Assembly: GCF_028372415.1 (NCBI RefSeq)
Contig: NC_092872.1
Coordinates: forward strand, 513,980,224 to 514,044,223
Direction: 5' to 3'
DNA length: 64,000 bases
Source: Notamacropus eugenii
Taxonomy: Eukaryota > Chordata > Mammalia > Diprotodontia > Macropodidae
Shown here piece by piece: positions 1 through 11,689 of the stretch; the first letter of the stretch is position 1; every line of letters starts with the position of its first letter. The translations under genes and the position numbers were made by a program. The notes under the pieces are model-generated. The model was not told where the DNA came from and did not search any database. It was given only the letters and a program-made list of their open reading frames with translations.

Positions 1-19
1 AACTTATAGTCTTAGTTCC

Positions 20-173
20 CTGGAAAATCATCAGGTTTAGTGACTTACCTATAGTTAACACGTACCTATAATTACCTATAAGCAATATGCATCAGATGTG
101 TCTGAGACAAGACAAACTCAATTCTTCTAGACTCCAAGACTAACACTGTATCCACTACACTATGCTGCCTTTC
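20..173 (-). mobile_element. MIR/CORE-type tRNA-SINE, decayed
   Basis: Read on the minus strand this begins with a tRNA-like head: the plus strand near 125-171 carries the complement of 'agcat-agtgtagtggata'. It continues into the 'gtcacttaa' region typical of MIR/CORE SINEs. It is heavily diverged, and the boundaries are approximate. Confidence 0.5.
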
Positions 174-1533
174 ATATACATGTGAGTATATGCATAGCAC
201 ATGTTTTATCATTCTATCTAGTCATCTACAAATGTATATTTATGTTTATCTATAGCACAGACACCCAGCAGGATAACAGAGCTGCAGAAACAATAATTTA
301 TCACAATAGAGCATTGAGTTAATCCTCCATGTAGCCATCAGCAAACCTTAATTTAAAAATAAACAAAGTGAGACCAAAAATGCAAATCCTATACCCACAG
401 TAAAATGCATTTTCCCTTCCTTTCTTCCCAAGCAAGTTAGAATGCCACAGCAGGAAAAGTGTGGAATCTTTGTGTGAATGGGTTACACAACCTCCCTAGC
501 AAAGCCTCTCAGGGAAGGATGTATTACGTTTGGCTGCATCCCATTCAGCCGACTTTTCTGAAGCAGTTACTGGAGGCAGAGATAAAAATGAACTTTACAA
601 TATAAACTTGTGCTAACTCCTACATTTATTTTTAATGAACAGGTCTTATTTGGTTCTAAGCATGTCTGCATTTTTCTCAAGACTCCATTTCTTCCCTTTG
701 GCTGTAATGAGAAAGGAACAGAACTGTGGGGCTAGTCTGACTTTTGCAACAGTTCATAAATATCTCTTTAAATATGAAGCTGCTTTAACCCTCAGTTGTC
801 ATTCCTTATTCATTAAGTCCCCAATCCGAACTTCCCTCTGTATCAAGGCCACTATCTGAACCCACACAATGGTTTTCCCACCATGCCTTACACCAAGCTG
901 TTTCCTATCAAACCCTATCCTACTATTTCTTTCCTTTTCAATCACCTTTGTACTGGCCTCACTTCTGTTTTATATTATCATTTGATACAATAGCAAGTAT
1001 GCCATTAATCCTGGTATATCATCTGTCCTTGACTCATAAAAGAGACATATGAAGTCATACCATGAAGAAAGTGTTGTTTCTAAGAACAGACATTGTAACT
1101 CTTTGGCCAAAAGCCTTTAGTCTAAAGGGACAGGGCTCTATATATACCTCACCTGGAATATTAACAAAATGTTCTTAAATAGTCACAAGGATATTTCTTT
1201 AATTTGAAAACTCAGTGCAGAATAATTTCTTCTGTTGTCCAACAAAGCTGTAACTTGGATGGGGCAAGGGGGGCTTTGTCCTAGGACACCTAGGACACTA
1301 AAAGAATTCAAGAGTATATCTATTCTTTTTGGAGGTAAAAATTCCCAAACTTAGAATATAATTAGTATTTCACTATTAATCAAAATAAGAAGCTACCAAA
1401 TGACAATCTTCTTCTTCCTGGCTCTCACCATAAGTGAGTTCTTCTCCATCTTAGTCTCTCCTTGGTTCTTTTATATCTCCTAAGGTGTTGGCCTTTCAAT
1501 AGGTGACTTTGGACTGTTCAGGCATCTCTTTTT

Positions 1534-1536
<3 letters not shown>
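174..1536. other. AT-rich non-coding stretch
   Basis: No gene, exon-like frame or clear repeat is seen here. The open frame at 635-859 has no recognisable domain, signal or codon bias and is treated as chance. Confidence 0.5.

Positions 1537-1568
<32 letters not shown>
1537..1568. repeat. (AC)16 microsatellite
   Basis: A perfect AC dinucleotide run, followed by a short run of ACTC units to about 1577. Confidence 0.97.
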
Positions 1569-1572
<4 letters not shown>

Positions 1573-1577
1573 TCACT

Positions 1578-2439
1578 CTTTAAGAAGCTAGTCCCAAGTA
1601 AATGTTAGGAGTGTTTGCCTTATGTGCACAATAACTAGTTATGGCTCTGCTTTCCAGACACATGTTAGAACAACAATCCCCCCCTCCCCCTCCCATGTAA
1701 ATTGTAAGTCTTTTCTATTCCATAATTATACAGATTTACTGATTTCAAAGATCAAATTACATACCCCTTCCATCCCCAAAACAGGAACTTTATACAGGAA
1801 AAGCCTTGAGATAACATTGCTGGATTATTTTGGTGTCTGATACGTACTTATTGAGTACCCATTTTCTGATGACCAAGTGGCGAAAGTTCCTTGATGACGA
1901 GTGTCCTGCTAGCTCCACTCATTGTATAGTCAAGTAGGTAATATAGAGAAATTACAGTGAAGAAAGCTTTCGAGTACCTTCAAAGATCTTGAATGCCCAG
2001 TAACCTTCTATTGACCTTTAAACAAGCTGCTTCCCTACCATCAAATCTGTTTTCATGTGCATGGTATAGTGAAAAGAACCCTTGATGGAAAGTTCATCTT
2101 CTCTAGAATCCCTGAAAGCACCTTCAGCTCAACATCATTAGCACATAAGATACAGACCTGGTTCTGCTACCTTGCTGCTTTGCAGTCTTACATATCACTT
2201 TATTTCTAACATTTGTATGATCAATCATTTAAATCAGATGGTCCCTAAGGTCCTGTGTAGTGGTTTGAACTTCTACAGCTATTTCCATATATGAGATGCT
2301 GTGCTGAGCACTGTGTCTTGTACCAATGCAGATATTTCACTGTATCCAATTCCTGTTCCTGTTTTTTTCCCCTCTTCCCTGGAAGCTACTACAGATGTTG
2401 CTTTGTCTAAACCTTAGTTACAAATTAGGATGTCAACAG
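1578..2439. other. Non-coding, mostly unassigned
   Basis: No gene is seen. The segment 2101-2146 resembles the 3' part of the minus-strand LINE at 2860-2905, with about four of five bases matching over roughly 40 positions. It may be a fragment of the same family. The rest is unassigned AT-rich DNA. Confidence 0.4.
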
Positions 2440-2690
2440 TATGCAGTGGATGGAGGGTTGACTTTGGAACCACAAAGGCCTGAGTTTGACTCCTATCTCA
2501 GAGACTCACTAGCTGGATGGCCATGGGCAAGTCACTTAACTTGTCTTAGCCTTTGTTTTCTCACCTAATAAAACTGGGAATAATGGTATCCATAAGATCT
2601 GCCTCATAGGATTGAGGTGAGAATCAAATTAAACAATGGCAGATAAAGTGTTCTGCAGATATGGAAGTTCTATATAAATCTTTGTTGTTT
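2440..2690 (+). mobile_element. MIR-type SINE
   Basis: A tRNA-derived head ('cctgagtttgactcc') is followed by the CORE-like 'gggcaagtcacttaac' block. The typical MIR tail follows ('aataatggtatcc', 'aggattgaggtgagaatcaa'). All are in plus orientation. Confidence 0.8.
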
Positions 2691-2789
2691 TCTCATTTTG
2701 CTAATTTTTTTCTCACTGAGTTCAGATAGAAATGTTTAGAGACAGGGCATTTTCCTGCTATTATTCCTTTTATATTAAATGTTCTATAG

Positions 2790-5310
2790 ACTTGTTAGTC
2801 AAACAAATGGATAAGATGATTGCTTTTAATAATTGAATGAGTGTTATAAGTTGATTTTTTCTAGATTCCCTGAAAGTACCTTCAAGTCAACACCAGTAAC
2901 AAACAAAAGTCAGGGATGGCATGCCCTTCAGCCTGTTTCCACATGATTTCAAAGGCTTCTGCTAGGTCTCTATTTTTTAAAAGTTTTCCATTCCACAGTT
3001 TGGGGCTGATAAGTATTTGGTGTAGTGACACCTATTGATAACGTCGGTTTTAAGATTTTATGGGTTAATATTAGATTTCAACGTTTATAGGCAGTTTTAT
3101 CTATACTGATGCTCCAGTTGAAGTACAGATTATTTACTGAAATCCCAAAAATATTTTAGGGGCATGTATTTGTAGCATGGATGTTTATCATCTATTAGTT
3201 TCTTGAGGATCACAGATTTTTTATCTATAATTATAACCATCTGATCATGTCTTAGATATTTGATAAATGATAAATTTTTGTAACCTGATATGATATGTTG
3301 CTGAGTTTATACCATTTGATTACATAATACACTGTTTAATATGAACTGGTTCCTTAATTATAACTTTTTTTGTAATCTCTAGTGGCAGTGACTTGATCAT
3401 GAATTACTATCATAAACTCTTCCATTTCTACCATGTGACAGCCAGTCCAATGCTTCTTTGTTGACATTGCTGATTGAATTGATATGCATTTCACCCAGTG
3501 GGTACTTTTTGATTCCACTGTTGGATCTTTGTCATTTTTTAGGCTCTGTCTAGAGATAAATTGTGTTGGATTATATTTAACAAACCCAGTGGCATATGCC
3601 CTTTTTTATCTTGGTTAGAAATCGCTATTGTTTTGATGAGCTCTCTTTGTTTTAGAAGTATTTCTATAATTTTAAAATTTGTTTATTGGGTCTGAGAAAA
3701 TCAATCAAGCCTTTTCTTCCATCTTGATGAGGAAGTGTTACTCTTCCTATACCTACCTTGGGGTGATGAGCCCTGTGTTTCATTAACATTGTATGAAAGT
3801 ACTTTGGACCCCCACCTAGACAAGACATTATCCATTTTAAAATCCTAAAACCTTATGTTAAAAATTGGTATGTTATGGCATTAATTGATTTAAGTGTGCC
3901 CTTCCATCAAGCTTAAACTTCATAATGCCTGTTAACAAATATAACCTCAGCTTTCTATGGAATAGCTTTATACTTTATACGTTTTGCCTTAGGAAGGCCA
4001 AGATATTTGTAAATATTGCTTTATCCATTGATTAAATTTGACCTCTATATTAAAACTCAAAGCCATCAGACTTTATTCTTTCTTGGCATACATTGAGAAT
4101 GTACTTATTGATTCCAAATAACATTGTGATATTACTGGAGGTTTCCACAAGATGAAATAGCTGTTTAATGTTTTTCGGTGGAGCAGTACAACTTGATGGC
4201 ATCCCTATAATTAAGTGATTAATATGATACTTCAGTGCAATTCTGCCTTTTATTTGAAAGTGATACTCACTACTATTTAGGAATGATGAGAACGAGTTTA
4301 AGATTAGGCAAAACCATAGCATGTTTAAATTATCTCATTGGAAGATGCCACATTTTATATTGACTATTATTAAATTACTAGTATATTTTAATAGAGGATA
4401 ACTTTCCATATATGCACAAAATATTGTTGAGTTCTCACTAAATTTCATTAGATTATGTATATTGCATACATTCATATATGTATGTATGTATGCATTACAT
4501 GATTAAGCCATGGATATGGAACTGAGTCAAAGGATTTGCCATGAGCAATACAGATGGATGTAAATGTCATGGTGATTGTCAGGTGGCTTATTCAAAAATC
4601 ACTCAACTGATGAGTTGCTCTTTAAACCCTGGGAACTTTTTGGCATACAATTTTTACTTCTCAGGCAAGGCACTGTTTTCTTGTAAGTATTGATAGTTTG
4701 TAGGGTTTTTTGAGCAATAAAAGATATAATTTTTGACATTAATTCCATAAACATGAAATTAGTCTATATTTTGAGTTGTCTCTGGTATTATTACCATGTG
4801 GTAACATATACACATATATATACCTGTGCATACACAAGTGTTGAACATGGTGTTACAAAAAAGTTCAATGTTGAGTTAAGAAAGCCTAAAATATTTCAAA
4901 AGTCTTAGTGAAATTTGAAACTATTAAAGCTTAAAACTAAGACTTTTGAGATGCACTGTAGGCATGATGTTTTTTATTAGAAAGAATGAGGTCAGATTTA
5001 TTTCATAGCTTACAAAGGCCTTTGCTAGTAATCCATGGGCTGCTATGGAGCATTTGAGCCAGTAATTATGGATTGTATTTGGACCCACCTCTTTCCAGTT
5101 TTTCAACGAATCAAAAGTTTCATCCACTTCCTTGATGCAACCGTTGTATTACCTGTTATGCTAACAGAGTGAAAGCTTGCTGTTTTTCAGTCTTCCAACT
5201 TTCTTTTTGATTGTGATGGACTTCTTTCAACTATTTCAAAAATTTTCCACATTCTCTTTCTTTATGACTTCTTGCTCTCCTCTAATCTCTTTGCCTTGGT
5301 ATGCCCTTGC
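2790..5310 (-). mobile_element. Decayed LINE, Dong/R4-like (RLE type), RT to C-terminus
   Basis: This is a retrotransposon relic read on the minus strand, broken by many stops and frameshifts. In element order: 5127-4924 gives an RT-entry segment (SLKNWKEVGPNTIHNYWLK). Near 4540-4498 is a motif-A-like remnant (KSFDSVPYPWLNH, where relatives have an AFDSVPHSW-type motif). Then 4322-4050 gives the palm region (LWFCLILNSFSSFLN, KYHINHLIIG, LVETSSNITMLFGINK). The catalytic xMDD motif expected there reads as a degenerate IGMPS. About 3760-3700 gives a thumb-like TLPHQDGRKGLIDF, about 3540-3477 gives KIQQWNQKVPTGRNAY, and about 2990-2930 gives RDLAEAFEIMWKQ. This order and these motifs match, from memory, the single-ORF LINEs of the R4/Dong clade, which use a restriction-like endonuclease. 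It is non-functional. An RTE-type affiliation is the main alternative. Confidence 0.6.
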
Positions 5311-5440
5311 GTGTTCGTCCTTCATTGCCAAAGAAGACCATGCCATCAGAGAAATGGTTGCACGACTTGCACTTGACTTTGTTTTGAGTGAGGGAGGGCT
5401 GTGCAGGTCACCAGCCTCACTGCTCCTCCAGAGCCATCTG
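5311..5440 (-). mobile_element. RTE-tailed SINE (Mar1-like) tail fragment
   Basis: The minus strand carries 'gccctccctcactcaaaac', then 'ctgatggcatggtcttct' and 'ttggcaatgaaggacgaac'. This is the same tail seen on the plus strand at 50740-50876. The fragment sits between the N-terminal and RT parts of the minus-strand LINE, so it was inserted into it. The 5' end is truncated and no clear duplication was found. Confidence 0.75.
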
Positions 5441-5455
5441 CCTCAGTATACATAG

Positions 5456-6233
5456 AATTTGATTGAATTACAAATGTTTATCTTGTTCTTCAGGCTGGTT
5501 TGACCCCTTATATCATCTTAACCCTTATATCATCTTAACCTTTTGGTTTTCTCTTTCAATTGTTGATTAAACATTATCACGTATTCTAAATATGCTTCTG
5601 TTTTCCAGATTCTGTTCTTTAGATTTATTTTTTAAATTGCTTTTTATTTAGCAATATAGTGTGTGTTGTTTTGTTTTGTTTTTAACTTCACATATAGGCC
5701 AAACAGTAATATGATTTTTTAGAGTCTTTTTGAAGGTCTTCAGGAGCCTTCTGCTATTTTTGGTATTTGATGTCTATTATCAATAGTATTCATGTATGAC
5801 TCCACCGTTCCTCTTATGTTTCTTACTGTGGCAATAATCATAGCATATAATTCATGACATGTTTTTATACTCTTTGTACTCCTGTGGAAAAGTGTATCCA
5901 TATAATAATGTATCAGATACCAGATTTTTAAAAACTATTGTTTGGGTACAGTTGGTCTGTTAAGTGGGTTTATGCTCTCAAGATCAAAAAGAATAGCTCT
6001 GGTTTTTTGTTTATTTGTTTGTCTTGGAATTCCATTCTAAGCATGTCCATTTCCTTTTCATAATCATTTGAGATACTGGTATTATTTTTGCCATCTGTTT
6101 CATTATGTACTAGCACTTCTAAAGTTGTTAAGTACATGTTTTTTGATGTCCTAACATTTTTTTAATGTTTTTCTTCATATGTATATAACTCCTCAATTTT
6201 TGCTTGGATTTATCTAATATAGATTTAAGCATG
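5456..6233 (-). mobile_element. Continuation of the Dong/R4-like LINE (N-terminal half)
   Basis: On the minus strand the segment near 5560-5460 translates to NQQLKEKTKRLR, then YKG, then EEQDKHL. This resembles the basic linker ahead of the RT in R4-clade LINEs. The rest is frameshifted. A local tandem duplication of an 18-bp unit ('cttatatcatcttaaccc') lies at about 5507-5540. The piece ends at the left target-site duplication of the HAL1-like insert (6234-6246). Confidence 0.45.
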
Positions 6234-7080
6234 AAGTCACTTTTTAAATGTTTATTTATTTATTTTTAGTTTTCAACATTCATTTCCACAAAATTTTGAG
6301 TTCCAAATTTTCTCTCCATCTCCCCCCCCCACACCCCGAAATACCATGCATTCTGATTACCCCTCCCCTCAATCTGCCCTCCCCTCTATCACACCCCTCC
6401 CTTCCCTTATCCCCATCTTCTCTCTTTTCTTGTAGGGCAAGATAGATTTCTATACCCCATTACCTGTATTTCTTATTTCCCAGTTGTATGCAAAAACAAT
6501 TCTCAACATTCATTCCTAAAACTTTGAGTTACAACTTCTCTCCCTTCCTCCCTCCCTACCCATCCTGACTGAGAAGGCAGGCAATTCAATGTAGGCTATA
6601 TATGTGTAGTTTTGCAAAAGACTTTCATAATAATCATGATGTGTAAGACTAACTATATTTCCCTCCATCCCATACTGCCCCTATTTAATCTATTCTCTCT
6701 TTTGACCTTGTCCCTCCCCAAAAGTGTTTACTTCTAATTACTCCCTCCTCCCATTTGCCCTTCCTTTATCATCCCCCCTCACCCCACTTATTCCCTTCTC
6801 CCCTACTTTCCTGTAGTGTGAGTTAGATTTTCATACCAAATTGAGAGAGCATGTTATTCCTTCCTTAAACCAAATGTGATGAGAGTAAGCTTCATTTTTC
6901 CTCTCTCACCTCGACCCTTTTCTCCTCCATTGTAAAAACTTTTTCTTGCCTCTTTTATGAGAGATAATTTGCCTCATTTCATTTTTCCCTTTCTCATCCC
7001 AATATATTCCTCTCTCACTCCTTAATTTTGTTTTTTTAGATATTGTCCCTTCCTATTCAACTCACCCCATACTTTCTGTC

Positions 7081-7170
7081 TATATATGTGTGTATGTATG
7101 TGTATACATATTTATGTATATATATATATACACATGTGTGTATGTGTGTGTGTGTGTGTGTGTGTGTATA
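7081..7170. repeat. Compound (TA)/(TG) microsatellite
   Basis: A TATA/TGTA run passes into a nearly perfect TG run near 7141-7168. It lies inside the 3'UTR of the HAL1-like element. Confidence 0.95.
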
Positions 7171-7329
7171 ATCCCTCCAATTACCCAAATACTGAGAAAA
7201 GTTTCAAGAGTTACAAATATTTTGTTCCATGTAGGAATATAAACAGTTCAACTTTAGAATGTCCCTTATGATTTTTCTTTCCTGTTTACCTTTTCATGCT
7301 TCTCTTGATTCTTGTGTTTGAAAATCAAA

Positions 7330-8396
7330 TTTTCTATTTAGCTCTGGTCTTTTCATCAAGAATGCTTGAAAATCCTCTATTTAATTGAATGACCATTTCC
7401 CCCCCTGAAATATTATACCCAGTTTTGCCAGGTAGATGCTTCTTGGTTTTACTCCTAGTTCATTTGACTTCTGGAACATCATATTCTGGAATATCATATC
7501 ATATTCAATCCTTAATGTAGAAGCTGATAGATCTTGTGATATCCTGATTGTATTTCTACAATACTTGAATTGTTTCTTTCTAGCTGCTTGAAATATTTTT
7601 CTTTGACTTGGGAAGTCTGGAATTTGGCTACAATGTTCCTAGGAGTTTCTCTTTTTGGAACTCTTTTAGGAGGTGATCAATGGAGTCTTTCAATGTTTAT
7701 TTTGCCTTCTGGCTCTAGAATATCAGGGCAGTTTTCCTTGATAATTTCATGAAAGTTGATGTCTAGGCTCTTTTTTTGATCATGGCTTTCAGGTAGTCCC
7801 ATAATTTTTAAATTGTCTCTCCTGGATCTATTTTCAAGGTCAACTGTTTTTCCAATGAGATATTTCACATTACCTTTTATTTTTTCATTCTTTTGGTTTT
7901 ATGTTGTAATTTCTTGGTTTCTCATAAAGTCATTAGCTTCCATCTGCTCCATTCTAATTTTTAAAGAACTATTTTCTCCAGTGAGCTTTTGACTAATTCT
8001 GCTTTTGAAAGCATTCTTCTCCTCATCGGCTTTTTGAACCTCCTTTGCCAATTGAAGTAGCCTATTTTTAAAGGTGTTATTTTCTTCAGCATTTTTTGGG
8101 TCTCCTTTAGCAAGCTGTTGACTCAGTTTTCATAATTTTCTTGTATCATTCACATTTCTCTTCTCAGTTTTTCCTCCACCTCTTTTACTTGATTTTCCAA
8201 ATCCTTTTTTGAGCTCTTCCATGGCCTGAGACCATTGCATATTTACTTTGGAGGTTTTGGATGCAGAAGCCTTGACTTTTAGGTCTTTCTCTGATGGTAT
8301 GCACTGTTCTTCCTTATTCAAAAGGATGGACAAAAATATCTGTTCACTAAGAAAGTAGCCTTCTATAGTCTTATTTTTTCCCCCTTTTTTGGGCAT
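7330..8396 (-). pseudogene. L1/HAL1 ORF1 relic
   Basis: ORF1p of L1-type elements is a trimeric RNA-binding chaperone of the retrotransposition particle. The frame starts at 8396 with MPKKGGKNKTIEGYF, and the first 88 codons are open. After stops and shifts, 7868-7677 gives the RRM-like part (DLENRSRRDNLKIMGLPES, then INIERLH). About 7570-7350 gives the C-terminal domain (IRISQDLSAST, later YLAKLGIIFQGGKW), which lines up with the IRL-ADLSAETLQ and YPAKLSF regions of placental L1 ORF1. The length, about 355 codons, is normal for ORF1. It is disabled by internal stops near 8130 and frameshifts downstream. Confidence 0.85.
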
Positions 8397-9124
8397 TTTT
8401 CCAGCTGGTTACTTGACTTTTGAGTCCTTTGTTAAGAGGAGGGTATACTCTGGGGGCCTGTAAGTTCTCAGTTCTTCCAAGGTAGCACTATCAAGGGAGA
8501 GAAGTTTACTTCTCTCCTGGCCTGCACTCTGGTCTAGGAACAACCACAGGCACTCTGCTCTACCCAGGATCTGCCTGCAGGGTTCCCTCTCCAGAGCCTC
8601 TACCAGCTCCACTGCCAGCACATTTCCTCAACCCAGGAGTGCCACTCAGAACTGAGATGCAGATCAGCTGCTCAAGTCCCCTGGGGTCTTTAGGCAGAGG
8701 GCTCCAACAGTGGATCCTGCTGTTGTAGTGGCTGCTTCTGGTGGGCCCAGCACCAGCTGATGTTCTCTTCTCACCTAAGGGAAAGAGTTTTCTCACTGAC
8801 TTTTGAAGCTGTCTTTTCATTTGTGGGTTGAACAATCTGGGAACTGCTGCTGCCAATGGCACCCTGAAGCTTGCTCTGGGTCCTGTTCCTGCCACACTGT
8901 GTGGCCCATGCTGGGTTGTGCTGTGTTCCATGTCCAGTGTGATAGACCTTTCCTGTCAGCTTTCCAGAATGTCTTGGGCTGGAAATCTCTTTCACTCTGT
9001 TATTTTGTGGTGTCTGCTGCTCTAGAATTTGTTTAGAGTCATTTTTTTTCAGGCATTTTATGGGTTATGGGGGGAGAGGTTTTACAGGTCTGTCCTTCTA
9101 CTCTACTGTCTTGGCTCTGACCCA
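8397..9124 (-). promoter_or_regulatory. L1/HAL1 5'UTR (former internal promoter region)
   Basis: This segment lies between the ORF1 start and the 5' target-site duplication. It is clearly richer in G+C than its surroundings, as L1 5'UTRs usually are. Overlapping short frames on both strands (8409-8931) are side effects of this composition. Promoter activity is inferred only from position. Confidence 0.6.
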
Positions 9125-9137
9125 AAGTCACTTTTTA

Positions 9138-9480
9138 CAATGCCCTATATTGATCTACAGTACATTGTTGTGCAACTTTAAACTGAAGACATCATTGACA
9201 AAAAGCAACAAGAAACCCTTGTCTATTACAATGAGAATCTATATGCAATTTTGCTATGATGCAGTCATGAAATATGATAAAATCATTTATAACATCAGTC
9301 CATTTCATTCGTACTTGCGGTTTGCCTACATTAGTGGTCAGCATCCTTTGCACTGAAATTCTTCTTTCAGATAGGGTATTTGTTAATTCTGATTTGTCCA
9401 GATTGTGTTTCTTCTTCTTGTGATACCTGATTTCTAACGGACATCACTCATTCTGCTCCTCTCCACACCAAATTGATCAC
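9138..9480 (-). mobile_element. Possible 5' piece of the Dong/R4-like LINE
   Basis: Just beyond the right target-site duplication, the minus strand reads GKPQVRMKWTDVINDFI. This resembles the Myb-like N-terminal segment (RMKWT..MN.FI) of R4-clade LINEs. If correct, it is the upstream part of the LINE continued at 6233-5456, split by the HAL1-like insert. The segment is short and decayed. Confidence 0.4.
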
Positions 9481-9604
9481 CAAAACAGTTTCTAGTAGGG
9501 TCATCCAGAAATCCTACACTATTTCTTAAATTCATAGGTGCAGTTAAACTACACTAGTCAAGAACCCACAAAGCCAGTGTTTTGGGGTTCCTGCCAGTCT
9601 TTCA

Positions 9605-9845
9605 CAGATACAGGGAAAAGCACAGAACCTGGAATCAGGAAGATGAGTTTAAATCCTGCTTCAGACACATTTAAGTAGCTGTGTGATTCTAGGCAGGTCA
9701 TTTAACCTCAGTTTTTCATCTGTACAATGGGAATAATAATAGCACATACTTCATAGGGTTGTTGTGAAGATTAAATGAGTTATTATGTGTAAAAGTGCTG
9801 TGTAAACAAAACGATATGCAAATATTAATTATTATTGTTTTTGTT
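9605..9845 (+). mobile_element. MIR-type SINE
   Basis: A plus-strand tRNA head ('cagaacctggaatcagga') is followed by 'agctgtgtgattctaggca' and the MIR-like tail 'catctgtacaatgggaat' through 'tgttgtgaagattaaatga'. Confidence 0.85.
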
Positions 9846-9989
9846 ATTATTAAGTCTCCTCTTCACTTTACCCTAGCTGATAATCCTTTGTTTTGATGTT
9901 AACCAACCCCCCTTAAGTGTATAATGGATTTGGCTTTGGGGGGGTGGGATTATCATCATCAATTTTTGTTTTAGTTATATTAGAATATA

Positions 9990-10041
9990 TTACTACTACT
10001 ATGATGACTACTATGACTATTACTACTACTACTATGACTAT

Positions 10042-10086
<45 letters not shown>

Positions 10087-10128
10087 CGCTACTACTCCTA
10101 CCACTTCTACTATTACTAATATTACCAG
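9990..10128. repeat. (ACT)n trinucleotide repeat
   Basis: About 140 bp of ACT/ATG-variant triplets with a near-pure ACT core at about 10041-10084. It produces long homopolymeric frames on both strands (poly-Thr, poly-Val) that are not genes. Confidence 0.95.
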
Positions 10129-11330
10129 CAGAAATGGTAGACTTAAAGAGTAGAATTTTGGGGATATTTCATTTCAGCAGTATATATAGTAGGAGTTAGA
10201 AGCAAGTATAACCAATGCTACTCTACTGCTTTAATCATTTGGCCTGTTTAGAGAAATAAACAGTTACAAATCCTTGTGTGAGTTTCAATACTTTTAATCT
10301 CTGAAAGATTAGGACTGGCCAGGGAGCTCTTATAAACATATTAAGTTTTCATAATTGTCTTTTGGGTAATTCCAAGACTTCCTCATATCAGGTTGATGGT
10401 AATTAATACCATCCCAATCATCCACCTGAGCATTTAATATTTCCACAAAGGAACAGGGAGGAATCAGCCATATGAAAAAAAGAAAGAAAGAAAGCACAAA
10501 ACCAGAATTACGTGACATCATTTATTATGAGACAATTCATGGGCACTGCATGAGCTACTTCAGGAATCTTGCTGCATAAAATGACTTTTGAGTAGAAGAC
10601 TCTAAAGCTTGTTAGAATCATGGCATTTACTTGATCTCCATGAAAACAATCTTAGGCCCAGCCCCTTCTTACACATGGTTTTTAATGAATGAACTTGGTT
10701 GCCAGACACTATCTAACACTTCCCCTTTCCCCTCTTTCTCAGAGGCATCTGGGAGGAAATGTGGGTCAGCACTTGATAAGTTATTATTTACTACACAGCT
10801 AACGCTGTTATGGTATATTTAGGTAAACAAATTGCTTACATGAACTATCTCTTCAATTCTCATGACCTGCACCCTGTACTTGGGTTACACACAGAGGTAA
10901 TCATGTGGGGTCTCATCAGTATCTACAAATGTTATAATTCCATAATCAAAACTCTGAAATGTCTCTGAACATATAACTTTTTTTTACCTCTTCCTGTGCC
11001 TCACCCGTATAAGTGTTCACATGGTGGTCAGAAAAAGCAATACAAGGATACTCTCAAGGTCTCTCTTAAGAACTTTGGAAGTGATTGTGTGACATGGGGA
11101 GACACTAGCACAGGATTATTCAACATGGTGTGTCCTCATCAGAGAAGGGGCTGTGTGCTCTATGAGCAAAGCAGAATTGAAACAGCTCAAAGGAAACAGA
11201 TGATGCGCAAATGCTCACACAGCCTATTTGTGCCCAACCTGTGATAGAGCATTCCAAGTTTGTATTGGTCTGATCAGCCCCAGAAACTTGACTCTAGCTC
11301 AGTAATATCATTTTGGTCCTCTTCAAAAAC
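10129..11330. other. Non-coding, no repeat assigned
   Basis: Nothing gene-like is seen. A short AAAG-rich run lies at about 10475-10495. The frames at 10330-10521 and 10996-11244 show no recognisable domain. Confidence 0.4.
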
Positions 11331-11334
11331 CAAC

Positions 11335-11607
11335 CAACTAAATAATAATAGCTGATGCTTGCATGGTACTTACTAGGCTCCAGGTACAGCACTGAGAACT
11401 TTACAAAGATTGTCTCATTTGACGTTCCTAAGAATACTGGGAAGTAGATGTTATCATTTTTCCCTTTATATACTTAAGGAAACTGAGGCATGTAGTGGTT
11501 AGTTTGCCAAGATCACACAGTTTTTAAGTGTCTTGAATTGAATTTGAATTCAGAGCTTCCTGACTCTAGTGCAGTGCTCTATCCTCTCACCCCCCAGCTG
11601 CCTTTGT
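11335..11607 (-). mobile_element. MIR/CORE-type SINE
   Basis: The plus strand carries the complement of a MIR: 'gaaactgaggca', 'gatcacacag', 'ttcctgactctagtgcagtg' and 'ctctatcc', ending in a tRNA-like head near 11600. Confidence 0.85.
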
Positions 11608-11689
11608 TTTTACCACACTATCAGTCACATGATTTCATCTTACTCCATAATCACTATTTTGACCTCACTTTCTTCCTTTTGAAATCTTA

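Larger units (their letters stand above)
6247..9124 (-). mobile_element. HAL1-like L1 derivative (5'UTR + ORF1, no ORF2)
   Basis: This is a complete-looking minus-strand insertion. The direct repeat aagtcacttttta occurs at 6234-6246 and again at 9125-9137 as a perfect 13-bp target-site duplication. In element order it has a GC-richer 5'UTR (9124-8397), a decayed ORF1 (8396 to about 7330), and a 3'UTR of about 1 kb that is purine-rich on the sense strand. The A-rich 3' end matches the ends of the L1 fragments at 17605 and 44300-44368. No endonuclease or reverse transcriptase lies between ORF1 and the 3' end. The layout fits 'half-L1' elements, which are mobilised by full L1s. An ordinary L1 that lost ORF2 by deletion is the alternative. 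Confidence 0.8.

Noticed and set aside
8560-9036. Cluster of overlapping frames on both strands, one of 123 codons
   Set aside because: They lie in the GC-rich 5'UTR of the HAL1-like element, where stop codons are rare by composition. No domain is visible.
9913-10153. Overlapping poly-Val and poly-Thr open frames
   Set aside because: Both are translations of the ACT trinucleotide repeat.
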